From NCBI GenBank assembly GCA_009841225.1, contig VXMF01000011.1, forward strand, positions 62,001 through 126,000: DNA of 64,000 nt. The letters run 5' to 3'. This document shows positions 36,993-44,561 of this stretch, piece by piece. This DNA is from Terriglobia bacterium (lineage in GTDB: Bacteria; Acidobacteriota; Terriglobia; Bryobacterales; UBA6623). Made by a program: the position numbers and the translations under genes. The notes beneath the pieces were generated by a model. That model was given only the letters and a program-made list of their open reading frames with translations, was not told where the DNA came from and made no database searches. The first letter of the stretch is position 1. Each line of letters starts with the position of its first letter.

Positions 36993-39683
36993 TCAGAACG
37001 AAAGCCGCATGGCGAGGTTGAACGTGCGGCCATCGTTGAGGGTGTTGGTGATCTGCCCGAAATTGCCGCCGGTGAGTTCGCTGCCCGGGAACGCGAACTG
37101 CGGCGTGTTGAAAAGGTTGATCGACTCCACGCGAAACATCAGGGTGCTCTCGCCGGCGATCTTCCAGCTGCGCGACAGCGACAGGTTGAGATTCTGGATG
37201 CCGTCCTTTCGGAACACGTTCCTTCCAATATTTCCCCGCCTCTGGCCGGCCTGGACGTAACTGAAGGCCGACCGCGGCATCATTTTCCTAGACGTGTCCG
37301 GGTGGTCCATCCTGCGGCCGATCAGCGAAGGGTCGAGCAGGTTGGGCCTGTCGCCCATTGCGCCGTCGACGTTGCCGAATCCGGGGCCGTCCGAGCCGGC
37401 GTACAGAAGGAACGGAGTCCCTGTCTTGAGCAGCAGCACGGAGGACATCGACCAGCCGCCCAGGGCCTTGTTCCAGACGCTGCCCGCCGAGCCGACCGAA
37501 GGGGTGAGATAGCTGACCCGGGCCATCGCGGCATGGGGCTGGTCGAAGTCGCTGAGGGACTTGACGTCTCCGTGGACGTCGTCCTCGGTCTGGCTGCGGC
37601 CGTAGAACGCGTCGCGCGAGCTGGCATTGCTGGCGTAGTGTGCCCCGAGGTCGATGGCCTTGCTCAGCCAGTAGGAGAAATCCATCGTCAGGCCGCCGAC
37701 ATCGCGCAGCCCGACCGTGGCCTTGGCGGCATCGAAGTATGCCCGCGAGCCGTTGAGGATGCGGCGGACGTCGAAATAGCGCTGGTCAGGGCGCCGGTCG
37801 TTTATCGTCCTAACCGTCGTCGGAATGCCCGGAACGTTGCGGGCGCGGTTCAGGACCCAGCCGGCCAGGAGCCTGTGCGAGCGGCTCCCGAGATAGCCCA
37901 GTTCTGCGAATGCGCCGCGCGAGCTGGCGACCACCCAGCTGAAATTGTAGTGGTGGGAGTAGGGGGCGACCAAGTCGGGATCAAGCTGGACAATCGTGCT
38001 GCGGGCCGTGGCACCGTCGAAGTTGATGCCCGCCAACGGGTCCAGCAAGTTTGGGGCCACTACGTTTACACGGACGTTACCCGGCGGGTTGAACCGTTCT
38101 TGCGTGTAGGTGGCGGTGAAGATCTCGCCGAAATGAGTGCCGTACGCACCTCGCAGGACGCCCAGCTTGGTGCGGTATGCGAAGCCGAAGCGCGGCGCGA
38201 AATTGTTGCAGTCGCAACGAAACGGAACGTCCGAGAACGAATTGACCTCGACCGGCCGGGTGGTGGGCTCGAATCGCAGTCCGAAATCGAGCGTCAAGTC
38301 CCGAGTAGCCTTCCAGGTGTCCCCGACAAAGTACTGCATCCGCCAGCGCCGAAAGCCCCGATGGGTCATGCCAATCGACTGCGTGATCCGGGATGGCATG
38401 CCAAGGCGCAGATTCGTCATCATGTCTCGCCCGAAGTTGGCGGTGAACATCACCATCCCTAGGTGCCCGCTGCTTTCGATCCCGTTGAGTTGCTCGCGGG
38501 TCAGCTCGAAGCCGGCCACAATTCGGTGGGCGCCACGTGTCGTGCTGACAGCTCCGGCGTAGCGGAAGAAATTCTGCACCCGGTCATAGGGAACACTGCT
38601 CGTGCCGCCGAGCGACTGCAGCTGCCTGCCCATGAAGACCAGCGGGCCGAAGGCCGTTTCGTCCTGCACGATGAGTGAAGTTGTGCGGCGGAAACCGGCC
38701 GAGAAATCGCTGGATGTCTGGGGCGACCAAGCGCGATTCCAAGTGAAGCTGCCGTCGTGGGACCCGGTGGTCGTGTTGGGATTCTGGCCTTGGACGAGTT
38801 GGAAGGCGTCTACGTGCTGCTTGCGAAAACGGTAGTTCAGGGCGAGCCTGTCGTTATCGCTTAGAGGGAGGTCGTAGCGTCCGCCGGCGATATCGTTGTC
38901 GATCACTTGCGGCGCGTTGGTGTTGTGCGCGCGAGGATTGATGTCGGGTCGGTTGGGCGCCTCGTCTGGGTATGACCCCAGGATCTCCGAGACGATCGCT
39001 CGCAAATCGGGATCGGTCGCGAGCGGAACCCGCTCCTCGGGCAGGGGCATCAAGACGTTGCCGTTGACGTTGCCGCGATTTCTTTGGTGGTTCAGCTCGA
39101 CCGAGAATGCAGACTGGCCCGGCAACGGCAAGGTCATTTGCACGCCGTAGTCGTTCGAGTTCGCAGGCTGGACCGCTCCGACTTGAAAGAACGATCGAGC
39201 CGAGAAGACGCTGTTGCCGTGAGTCTCGTGGATGGAGCCGTGGAAGGCGCGCCCGGTGGCCGGGCGAAGATGCATCGGCCGGCTGGCCGGGTTGCCAAAC
39301 TCGGTGCCGAAGTAGCCCCTTGCCGCATCGAACTCGCGCACGATCGTCGCGGTGGTGCCCATGCGGATGTTGATTTCCTTCAGGACGTTGTTGTCGATCA
39401 GCGTCAGCTGGATGTTCTCGTTGCGGCGGCTCTCTCCCGATTCGCTGTCGACCTCGCCGAGCAGGTTCAGCTCCGTGCGCTCGCGGTTGGCCTCGGATTC
39501 CTCGCCGAGAGGCGCATCCTGAGTTTCGGGAGCAGCCTCTGCGCGCAGGTCGGCGGCCGGCGCGGATGAGCCGGATTCGCCAGACTCTCCGGCGAGGCCC
39601 TGGCCGGCCAGGGCCAGCCCGGCCACAACAGCGACTCCGATCGCTTGCCGGAACGAGGGCGCAATCCTGATTTCGGGCCGCAT
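36993..39683 (-). CDS. TonB-dependent receptor, acidobacterial type, without peptidase-regulatory domain
   Basis: An 896-residue outer-membrane beta-barrel. Signal peptide (AIGVAVVAGLALAGQGLAGE) is followed by a low-complexity acidic stretch, then NENIQLTLIDNNVLKEIN and a short plug-like region (TATIVREF, NSVFSARSFFQVG), and a barrel of alternating strands ending in the aromatic C terminus LAMRLSF. The carboxypeptidase-regulatory-like domain usual at the N terminus of acidobacterial receptors is absent, and no clear TonB box is seen. It probably imports or binds a large substrate. Divergent from purB. Confidence 0.85.
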   Translation of the reverse strand: MRPEIRIAPSFRQAIGVAVVAGLALAGQGLAGESGESGSSAPAADLRAEAAPETQDAPLGEESEANRERTELNLLGEVDSESGESRRNENIQLTLIDNNVLKEINIRMGTTATIVREFDAARGYFGTEFGNPASRPMHLRPATGRAFHGSIHETHGNSVFSARSFFQVGAVQPANSNDYGVQMTLPLPGQSAFSVELNHQRNRGNVNGNVLMPLPEERVPLATDPDLRAIVSEILGSYPDEAPNRPDINPRAHNTNAPQVIDNDIAGGRYDLPLSDNDRLALNYRFRKQHVDAFQLVQGQNPNTTTGSHDGSFTWNRAWSPQTSSDFSAGFRRTTSLIVQDETAFGPLVFMGRQLQSLGGTSSVPYDRVQNFFRYAGAVSTTRGAHRIVAGFELTREQLNGIESSGHLGMVMFTANFGRDMMTNLRLGMPSRITQSIGMTHRGFRRWRMQYFVGDTWKATRDLTLDFGLRFEPTTRPVEVNSFSDVPFRCDCNNFAPRFGFAYRTKLGVLRGAYGTHFGEIFTATYTQERFNPPGNVRVNVVAPNLLDPLAGINFDGATARSTIVQLDPDLVAPYSHHYNFSWVVASSRGAFAELGYLGSRSHRLLAGWVLNRARNVPGIPTTVRTINDRRPDQRYFDVRRILNGSRAYFDAAKATVGLRDVGGLTMDFSYWLSKAIDLGAHYASNASSRDAFYGRSQTEDDVHGDVKSLSDFDQPHAAMARVSYLTPSVGSAGSVWNKALGGWSMSSVLLLKTGTPFLLYAGSDGPGFGNVDGAMGDRPNLLDPSLIGRRMDHPDTSRKMMPRSAFSYVQAGQRRGNIGRNVFRKDGIQNLNLSLSRSWKIAGESTLMFRVESINLFNTPQFAFPGSELTGGNFGQITNTLNDGRTFNLAMRLSF

Positions 39684-39810
39684 AGGAACTCGGACGCCCT
39701 GCAGTTCGCCCGCAGGCGCTCGGCCGGGGCCTGCCTCGGGATTACCGACCCCAGCAACCAAGTGCTCAACTACTAGAGTATCGCGAACGTTAACGAATGT
39801 ATAGGAGCTT

Positions 39811-39838
39811 GGCGGCTTCGGCAGAGGGCCGCCTCTGC
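39811..39838 (+). promoter_or_regulatory. two overlapping hairpins in the purB leader
   Basis: GGCGGC (39811-39816) can pair with GCCGCC (39828-39833), while GCAGAGG (39821-39827) can pair with CCTCTGC (39832-39838). The stems are mutually exclusive and lie just before the purB start, so they could form a switch. A TATAGG hexamer lies upstream. Confidence 0.3.
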
Positions 39839-39852
39839 GCGAAACTAGAAGG

Positions 39853-41166
39853 GTGATTGCTCGCTACACGCGGCCCGAACTGGGCCGCATCTGGTCGGAT
39901 CAGAACAAGTACCGCCAATGGCTCGAGGTCGAGTTGATGGCCTCCGAATCGCTGGCGGAACTCGGCGAAGTGCCGCACGAGGCTTCCCAAGCCCTACGGC
40001 AGCACGCGGAGTTCGACGTGGAGCGCATTGACGCCATCGAGGCCGAAGTGCGTCATGACGTGATCGCGTTCCTGACTTCGGTGTCCGAGTCGATGGAGGC
40101 GGCCGGCGTGGCAGAACACTCGCGCTGGCTGCACTACGGCCTGACTTCAAACGATGTCATCGACACCGCCCAGGCGCTGCTGCTCAAGCAGGCGTCCGAG
40201 CCGATCGCCGAGCAGCTGCGCGAATTGCACGGAATCTTGCGAGCTCGCGCGTTCGAGTTCAAGGACACGGTGATGGTCGGCCGCACGCACGGCGTGCATG
40301 CCGAGCCGACCACGTTTGGTCTCAAGCTGGCCAACTGGTACAGCGAGATCGGGCGCCAAATCGAGCGCTTCGACGCCGCCCGGGAGCAGATGCGGGTGGG
40401 GAAGCTCTCCGGTGCCGTCGGCACGCTGGCACACATCAGCCCGGAGGCCGAGGACCGCATTTGCGCCAAGCTCGGCCTGAAGGCAACCGCAGTCTCCACG
40501 CAGGTTATCCAGCGCGACCGCCACGCGCAGTTCGTCGCCACACTGGCGAACATCGCCGCGACCGTCGAGAAGATCGCGGTCGAGGTGCGGCACTTGCAGC
40601 GCACCGAGGTGCGGGAAGCGCAGGAGTACTTCTCCAAGACGCAGAAGGGCAGCTCGGCCATGCCGCACAAGAAGAACCCGATCACCTCGGAGCAGCTCAG
40701 CGGGCTGGCGCGCGTCGTGCGCGGCAACGCAGTGGCCGCCTTCGAGAACGTCGCGCTGTGGCACGAGCGCGATATCTCCCACAGCTCGGTGGAGCGCGTG
40801 ATCCTCGCGGATTCCACCACGCTGGTCGACTACATGCTGGCCAAGGCTTGCGATCTCGTGCGCAGGCTGCTGGTGTATCCGGAGCGGATGGCCAAGAACT
40901 TGGAGTCGAACGGCGGGCTGGTGTATTCGGGCCAGCTGTTGCTGGAAGTCTCCGCCCAGGGCGTGCTGCGCGAAAAGGCCTACCGCTGGGTGCAGCGCAA
41001 CGCGCTGCGCGCCTGGGAGGAGGATGGCAGCTTTCGGGAGCTTGTCGAAGCCGACCCCGACATCAGGGCCGTGCTAGCGCCGGAGGATTACGAGCGGGCG
41101 TTCTCGCTGCAGCGGCAGCTGCGCAACGTTGACGCGATCTTCGAGCGGGTGTTCGGTTCCGAATAG
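39853..41166 (+). CDS. purB: adenylosuccinate lyase
   Basis: A 437-residue adenylosuccinate lyase, releasing fumarate in purine synthesis at SAICAR and adenylosuccinate. The N terminus IARYTRPELGRIWSDQNKY is the family start, so GTG 39853 is secure even though its AGAAGG touches the codon. Active-site blocks: GLTSNDVIDTA, GRTHGVHAEPTT and the mobile signature loop KGSSAMPHKKNP around residues 265-280. Length is normal. The leader carries two competing hairpins. It is divergent from the receptor gene. Confidence 0.97.
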   Translation: MIARYTRPELGRIWSDQNKYRQWLEVELMASESLAELGEVPHEASQALRQHAEFDVERIDAIEAEVRHDVIAFLTSVSESMEAAGVAEHSRWLHYGLTSNDVIDTAQALLLKQASEPIAEQLRELHGILRARAFEFKDTVMVGRTHGVHAEPTTFGLKLANWYSEIGRQIERFDAAREQMRVGKLSGAVGTLAHISPEAEDRICAKLGLKATAVSTQVIQRDRHAQFVATLANIAATVEKIAVEVRHLQRTEVREAQEYFSKTQKGSSAMPHKKNPITSEQLSGLARVVRGNAVAAFENVALWHERDISHSSVERVILADSTTLVDYMLAKACDLVRRLLVYPERMAKNLESNGGLVYSGQLLLEVSAQGVLREKAYRWVQRNALRAWEEDGSFRELVEADPDIRAVLAPEDYERAFSLQRQLRNVDAIFERVFGSE

Positions 41167-41186
41167 CCGCAGCCCGCCCGCAGCTG

Positions 41187-42080
41187 TCAGGATTCGACCA
41201 CTACGCCGGCCAGCTCTTCGAACATCTTGAAGGCGGCGATGATGTCCTCGTCGCCGTGGCCCTTGGCCACGCCGGCGCTGAAGAGTTCGTGAACCAGGCT
41301 GGTAGACGGCAGCGGCACGCCGAGTTCGCGGCCCGATTCGAGCATCAGGCTGATGTCCTTGCGCATCCATTTCAGCGGGAAGGCGGCGTCGAAGTTCCGG
41401 CCGAACACGGCCGGCGCCTTGAAGGCGATGAGCCCGGACTTGGCGGCCGAGTTGTCGAGGATCTCGAACATCAGATCGGGCGGCACGCCCGCCTTGGTGG
41501 AGAGCACCATGCCTTCGACGAAGCCCTGCAAGGTGTTGGCGAGGACCAGATTCTGGGACAGCTTGGCGTGCAGGCCCATGCCCTGCCCGCCGCAGTAGTA
41601 GAGGTTCTTGCCCATGCACTCGAAGTACGGCCGGACGCTCTCGAAGACTTCCCTGTTGCCGCCGATCATGAAGGTCAGCGTGCCGTTCTTCGCGCCCGGC
41701 GTGGAGCCGGTGCAAGGGCTGTCGAGGTAGTGGCTGCCCTCGGATTCGAACTTGGCAGCGATACGCCGCGCCGTGCTCGGACCGATCGTGGAGCAATCGG
41801 CCACCACGGTCTCCGAGGCCACTCCCGACAGCACGCCGTCTTGGCCGGTGAGCACTTCCTCGGACATCGCCGAGTCCCCGACGCACAGAAAGATGCAGTC
41901 GGCAAACGCGCCGACTTGCGCCGGTGTCTCGCAGAAGTGTCCGCCATCGTGCGAGTTCGCCAGATCCTGAGCCTTCGAACTGGTGTGGCTCCACAGCGCG
42001 ACTTCGTGGCCTCCAGCCAGAAGATGCTCCGCCATGGGCTTGCCCATGAGTCCGAGTCCGAGAAAACCAAGTTTCGCCAT
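41187..42080 (-). CDS. beta-hydroxyacid dehydrogenase, tartronate semialdehyde reductase-like
   Basis: A 297-residue NAD(P)-dependent enzyme of the 3-hydroxyisobutyrate dehydrogenase family. FLGLGLMGKPMAEHLL is the nucleotide motif; ADCSTIGPSTAR and DSPCTGSTPGAKNGTL are the substrate blocks; the catalytic Lys is in AKLSQNLV. Members reduce tartronate semialdehyde to glycerate, oxidise 3-hydroxyisobutyrate, or act on related acids. The adjoining hydroxypyruvate reductase-like and glycerate kinase genes favour the tartronate semialdehyde role. ATG 42080 follows a TACAAT hexamer by 6 nt. It is divergently oriented to those two genes. Confidence 0.87.
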   Translation of the reverse strand: MAKLGFLGLGLMGKPMAEHLLAGGHEVALWSHTSSKAQDLANSHDGGHFCETPAQVGAFADCIFLCVGDSAMSEEVLTGQDGVLSGVASETVVADCSTIGPSTARRIAAKFESEGSHYLDSPCTGSTPGAKNGTLTFMIGGNREVFESVRPYFECMGKNLYYCGGQGMGLHAKLSQNLVLANTLQGFVEGMVLSTKAGVPPDLMFEILDNSAAKSGLIAFKAPAVFGRNFDAAFPLKWMRKDISLMLESGRELGVPLPSTSLVHELFSAGVAKGHGDEDIIAAFKMFEELAGVVVES

Positions 42081-42086
42081 ATTGAG

Positions 42087-42092
42087 ATTGTA
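42087..42092 (-). promoter_or_regulatory. -10-like hexamer at the hydroxyacid dehydrogenase gene
   Basis: TACAAT on the minus strand ends 6 nt before ATG 42080. There is no Shine-Dalgarno sequence, so a leaderless message is likely. Confidence 0.45.
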
Positions 42093-42141
42093 TCGGACGG
42101 GCCAGAACCCCCCGGACGCGGTCCAGTGCGGTGGAGAGCCT

Positions 42142-43134
42142 ATGCGAGAATACCCATCCGTGCTGCGTTCGGTGCTCGTCAGCAAGCACATTTACCAAGA
42201 GGCCATCGACCACTTGGCCGACCGCGTCGCCGTCGACTACAACGACTCGGACGAGAGCTTGTCCGGCGAGCAACTGCGGATCCGGCTGGGCGACAAGCAC
42301 GGGCTAATATGCCAACTCACGGACCGTATCGACGCACCCTTGCTGGATGCCGCCCCCAAGATCCAGGTGGTGTCCAACATCGCCGTGGGCTTTGACAACA
42401 TCGACGTTTCCGCTGCCACCGAGCGCGGGGTCATTGTGACCAACACACCGGGCGTGCTGACCAATACCACCGCTGATCTGGCCTTTGCGCTGATCTTGGG
42501 AGCGGGCAGGCGAATCGGGGAGTCGGAGCGCTACTTGCGGGCGGGACGCTACAGACAGTGGCGCATCGACCTGCTCACGGGTTGGGACGTGTGGGGCGCA
42601 ACTCTGGGCATCTTCGGCATGGGGCGCATCGGCCAGGCCGTGGCGCGCCGCGGCCGCGGGTTCGACATGCGGGTGCTGTACCACGACCCGTTTCGCCTGA
42701 GCGAAGATGCCGAGCGAGAACTAGGCATCGAATTCGCCCACAAAGAAGAGGTGCTGGCGCAGGCTGACTTCGTGACCCTGCATTGTGCGTTGACGCCCGA
42801 GACCCGGCACCTGATCGGGGCCGCTGAACTGCGGGCGATGAAGCCGACATCCGTGCTGGTCAACACATCGCGTGGCCCGGTCGTGGATGAAGCGGCGCTC
42901 GCCGATGCCTTGCAAGCGGGAACGATCGCGGCGGCCGGCTTGGATGTGTTCGAGAGAGAACCGGAGGTCCACCCGAAGTTGCTGCAGTGCGAGAACGCGC
43001 TCATGGTGCCCCACATTGCCAGTGCCTCGGTGGTCACCCGCACGCGAATGTGCGTGATGGCTGCCGAGAACATGCTGGCGGGCTTGGCCGGCGAACGCCC
43101 ACCCGATATCGTCAATCCTGAAGTGCTGGACTGA
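42142..43134 (+). CDS. D-isomer-specific 2-hydroxyacid dehydrogenase, glyoxylate/hydroxypyruvate reductase-like
   Basis: A 330-residue NAD(P)-dependent dehydrogenase reducing glyoxylate or hydroxypyruvate. VVSNIAVGFDNIDV, LGIFGMGRIGQAVARR (nucleotide motif), the LVNTSRGPVVDE block with catalytic Arg, and Glu and His in GLDVFEREPE and MVPHIASAS are all present. ATG 42142 has GGAGAG 6 nt upstream. It begins 61 nt from the divergent hydroxyacid dehydrogenase gene, and a glycerate kinase gene follows after 11 nt, so glycerate is the likely product. Glyoxylate is an alternative substrate. Confidence 0.91.
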   Translation: MREYPSVLRSVLVSKHIYQEAIDHLADRVAVDYNDSDESLSGEQLRIRLGDKHGLICQLTDRIDAPLLDAAPKIQVVSNIAVGFDNIDVSAATERGVIVTNTPGVLTNTTADLAFALILGAGRRIGESERYLRAGRYRQWRIDLLTGWDVWGATLGIFGMGRIGQAVARRGRGFDMRVLYHDPFRLSEDAERELGIEFAHKEEVLAQADFVTLHCALTPETRHLIGAAELRAMKPTSVLVNTSRGPVVDEAALADALQAGTIAAAGLDVFEREPEVHPKLLQCENALMVPHIASASVVTRTRMCVMAAENMLAGLAGERPPDIVNPEVLD

Positions 43135-43145
43135 TTCGAGCTGCG

Positions 43146-44474
43146 ATGAAGCAGAGCCTGCTGCACCTGTTCCTCAAGACGCTGGATCAGGCTTCCCTGG
43201 CCAATGTGATGTCTGCCAGCGTCGCGCGGCGCGGGCAAGCATTGACGGCCCTTGGCGCGGAGGTCGATCTTCGGCAAGCGAGGCGAATCTTCGTAGCGGG
43301 CGTCGGCAAGGCGGCGCGTCCGATGTGCGAGGCGTTGCTCCCGCTGCTGCCGGACGACAGGACTGCCGCGGCGGTGGTGGCGCCGGCGTCTTCCGGCACG
43401 CCGCTGCCATGCACAAGGGAGTTCGTGGGGGGGCACCCCTATCCCAACCGGGCAAGCGACGAGTCTGCCCGGTTCTTGCTGGATCAAGTCGCCGGCTTGG
43501 GTGCCGACGATCTCTTCATTTGCCTCTTGTCGGGCGGAGGGTCGGCGATTTGCGAGGCTCCGCTCGATCCATCGGTGTCGCTGGACGACCTGCAGGCGTT
43601 CTACGAGGTGCTCGTCACCTGCGGGGCCAACATCGTCCAGATCAATATCCTGCGCAAGCACCTCTCCCGCATCAAGGGCGGCCGCTTGGCCCAGGCTGCG
43701 CACCCGGCGAGGCAGATGACGCTGTTTGTCTCTGACGTGCCTCCCGACGCGCCCTCGTCCGTCGCTTCCGGCCCCACCATGCCCGATGCGTCCACGTGCG
43801 AGGACGCTTATAGGACCGCGCAGGAGCTTGGCATCGTTGCTAGGCTGCCCACTTCGATTCGCCGCTTCTTTGTGACGCGGACTCTCGCTGAGACGCCCAA
43901 GCCCGGCGAGGCCGGGTTCGCGCGAAGCCAGTGGGTCTGCTTGCTCGACAACGCAGCTGTGCTGGAAGCTCTCGAAGGCGAGGTGCGCCGCTTAGGCTGG
44001 CAGCTCGAGCGTGATTTGAGCGTCGACGACCAGCCCGTCGAACTCGCGGCCGATCTGCTCTTGGACCGCTTGCAATCCCTGTCCCGCGCCCACCCCGGTA
44101 GGACCGTCGCGGTGACGACCGGAGGGGAGCTCAGCAGCCCGGTCAAAGGAGATGGCAGGGGCGGGCGCAATCAAGCATTCGTGCTGTGGACTGCCCGCAA
44201 GCTCGCCGAGCGGGGGATGCGGGCGACTGTCCTGAGCGCCGGAACTGATGGCATCGATGGCAATTCTCCGGCGGCCGGTGCCATTGCCGACGAGTCCACC
44301 GTACCGCGGGCGCAGTCGCTCGGAATGGACCCGGCCGACTTCGAGCGGCGGTCCGATTCCTTCGGCTTCTTCCAGAAGCTCGACGACCTGATCATGACCG
44401 GGCCCACGGGAAACAACGTCCGCGACCTTCGCATCCTCGTGGCTGCGCCGCAGCTGGGGATCCGCCACAGTTGA
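43146..44474 (+). CDS. glycerate 2-kinase (DUF4147/MOFRL family)
   Basis: A 442-residue class II glycerate kinase, phosphorylating glycerate at position 2 to give 2-phosphoglycerate. VAGVGKAARPM and FICLLSGGGSAI are the DUF4147 nucleotide and substrate motifs; the C-terminal MOFRL domain holds VTTGGELSSPVKGDGRGGRNQ. Length is normal. It starts 11 nt after the hydroxypyruvate reductase-like gene, completing a short path from tartronate semialdehyde or hydroxypyruvate to glycolysis. Confidence 0.93.
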   Translation: MKQSLLHLFLKTLDQASLANVMSASVARRGQALTALGAEVDLRQARRIFVAGVGKAARPMCEALLPLLPDDRTAAAVVAPASSGTPLPCTREFVGGHPYPNRASDESARFLLDQVAGLGADDLFICLLSGGGSAICEAPLDPSVSLDDLQAFYEVLVTCGANIVQINILRKHLSRIKGGRLAQAAHPARQMTLFVSDVPPDAPSSVASGPTMPDASTCEDAYRTAQELGIVARLPTSIRRFFVTRTLAETPKPGEAGFARSQWVCLLDNAAVLEALEGEVRRLGWQLERDLSVDDQPVELAADLLLDRLQSLSRAHPGRTVAVTTGGELSSPVKGDGRGGRNQAFVLWTARKLAERGMRATVLSAGTDGIDGNSPAAGAIADESTVPRAQSLGMDPADFERRSDSFGFFQKLDDLIMTGPTGNNVRDLRILVAAPQLGIRHS

Positions 44475-44561
44475 AACGGGGACTAAATGTAGGATGGAGT
44501 CGGCGGTCTAAGGCCACCCGCGTGGTGCATACAGTGGCCGAGTCCGCGCAAGGAGAGACGG

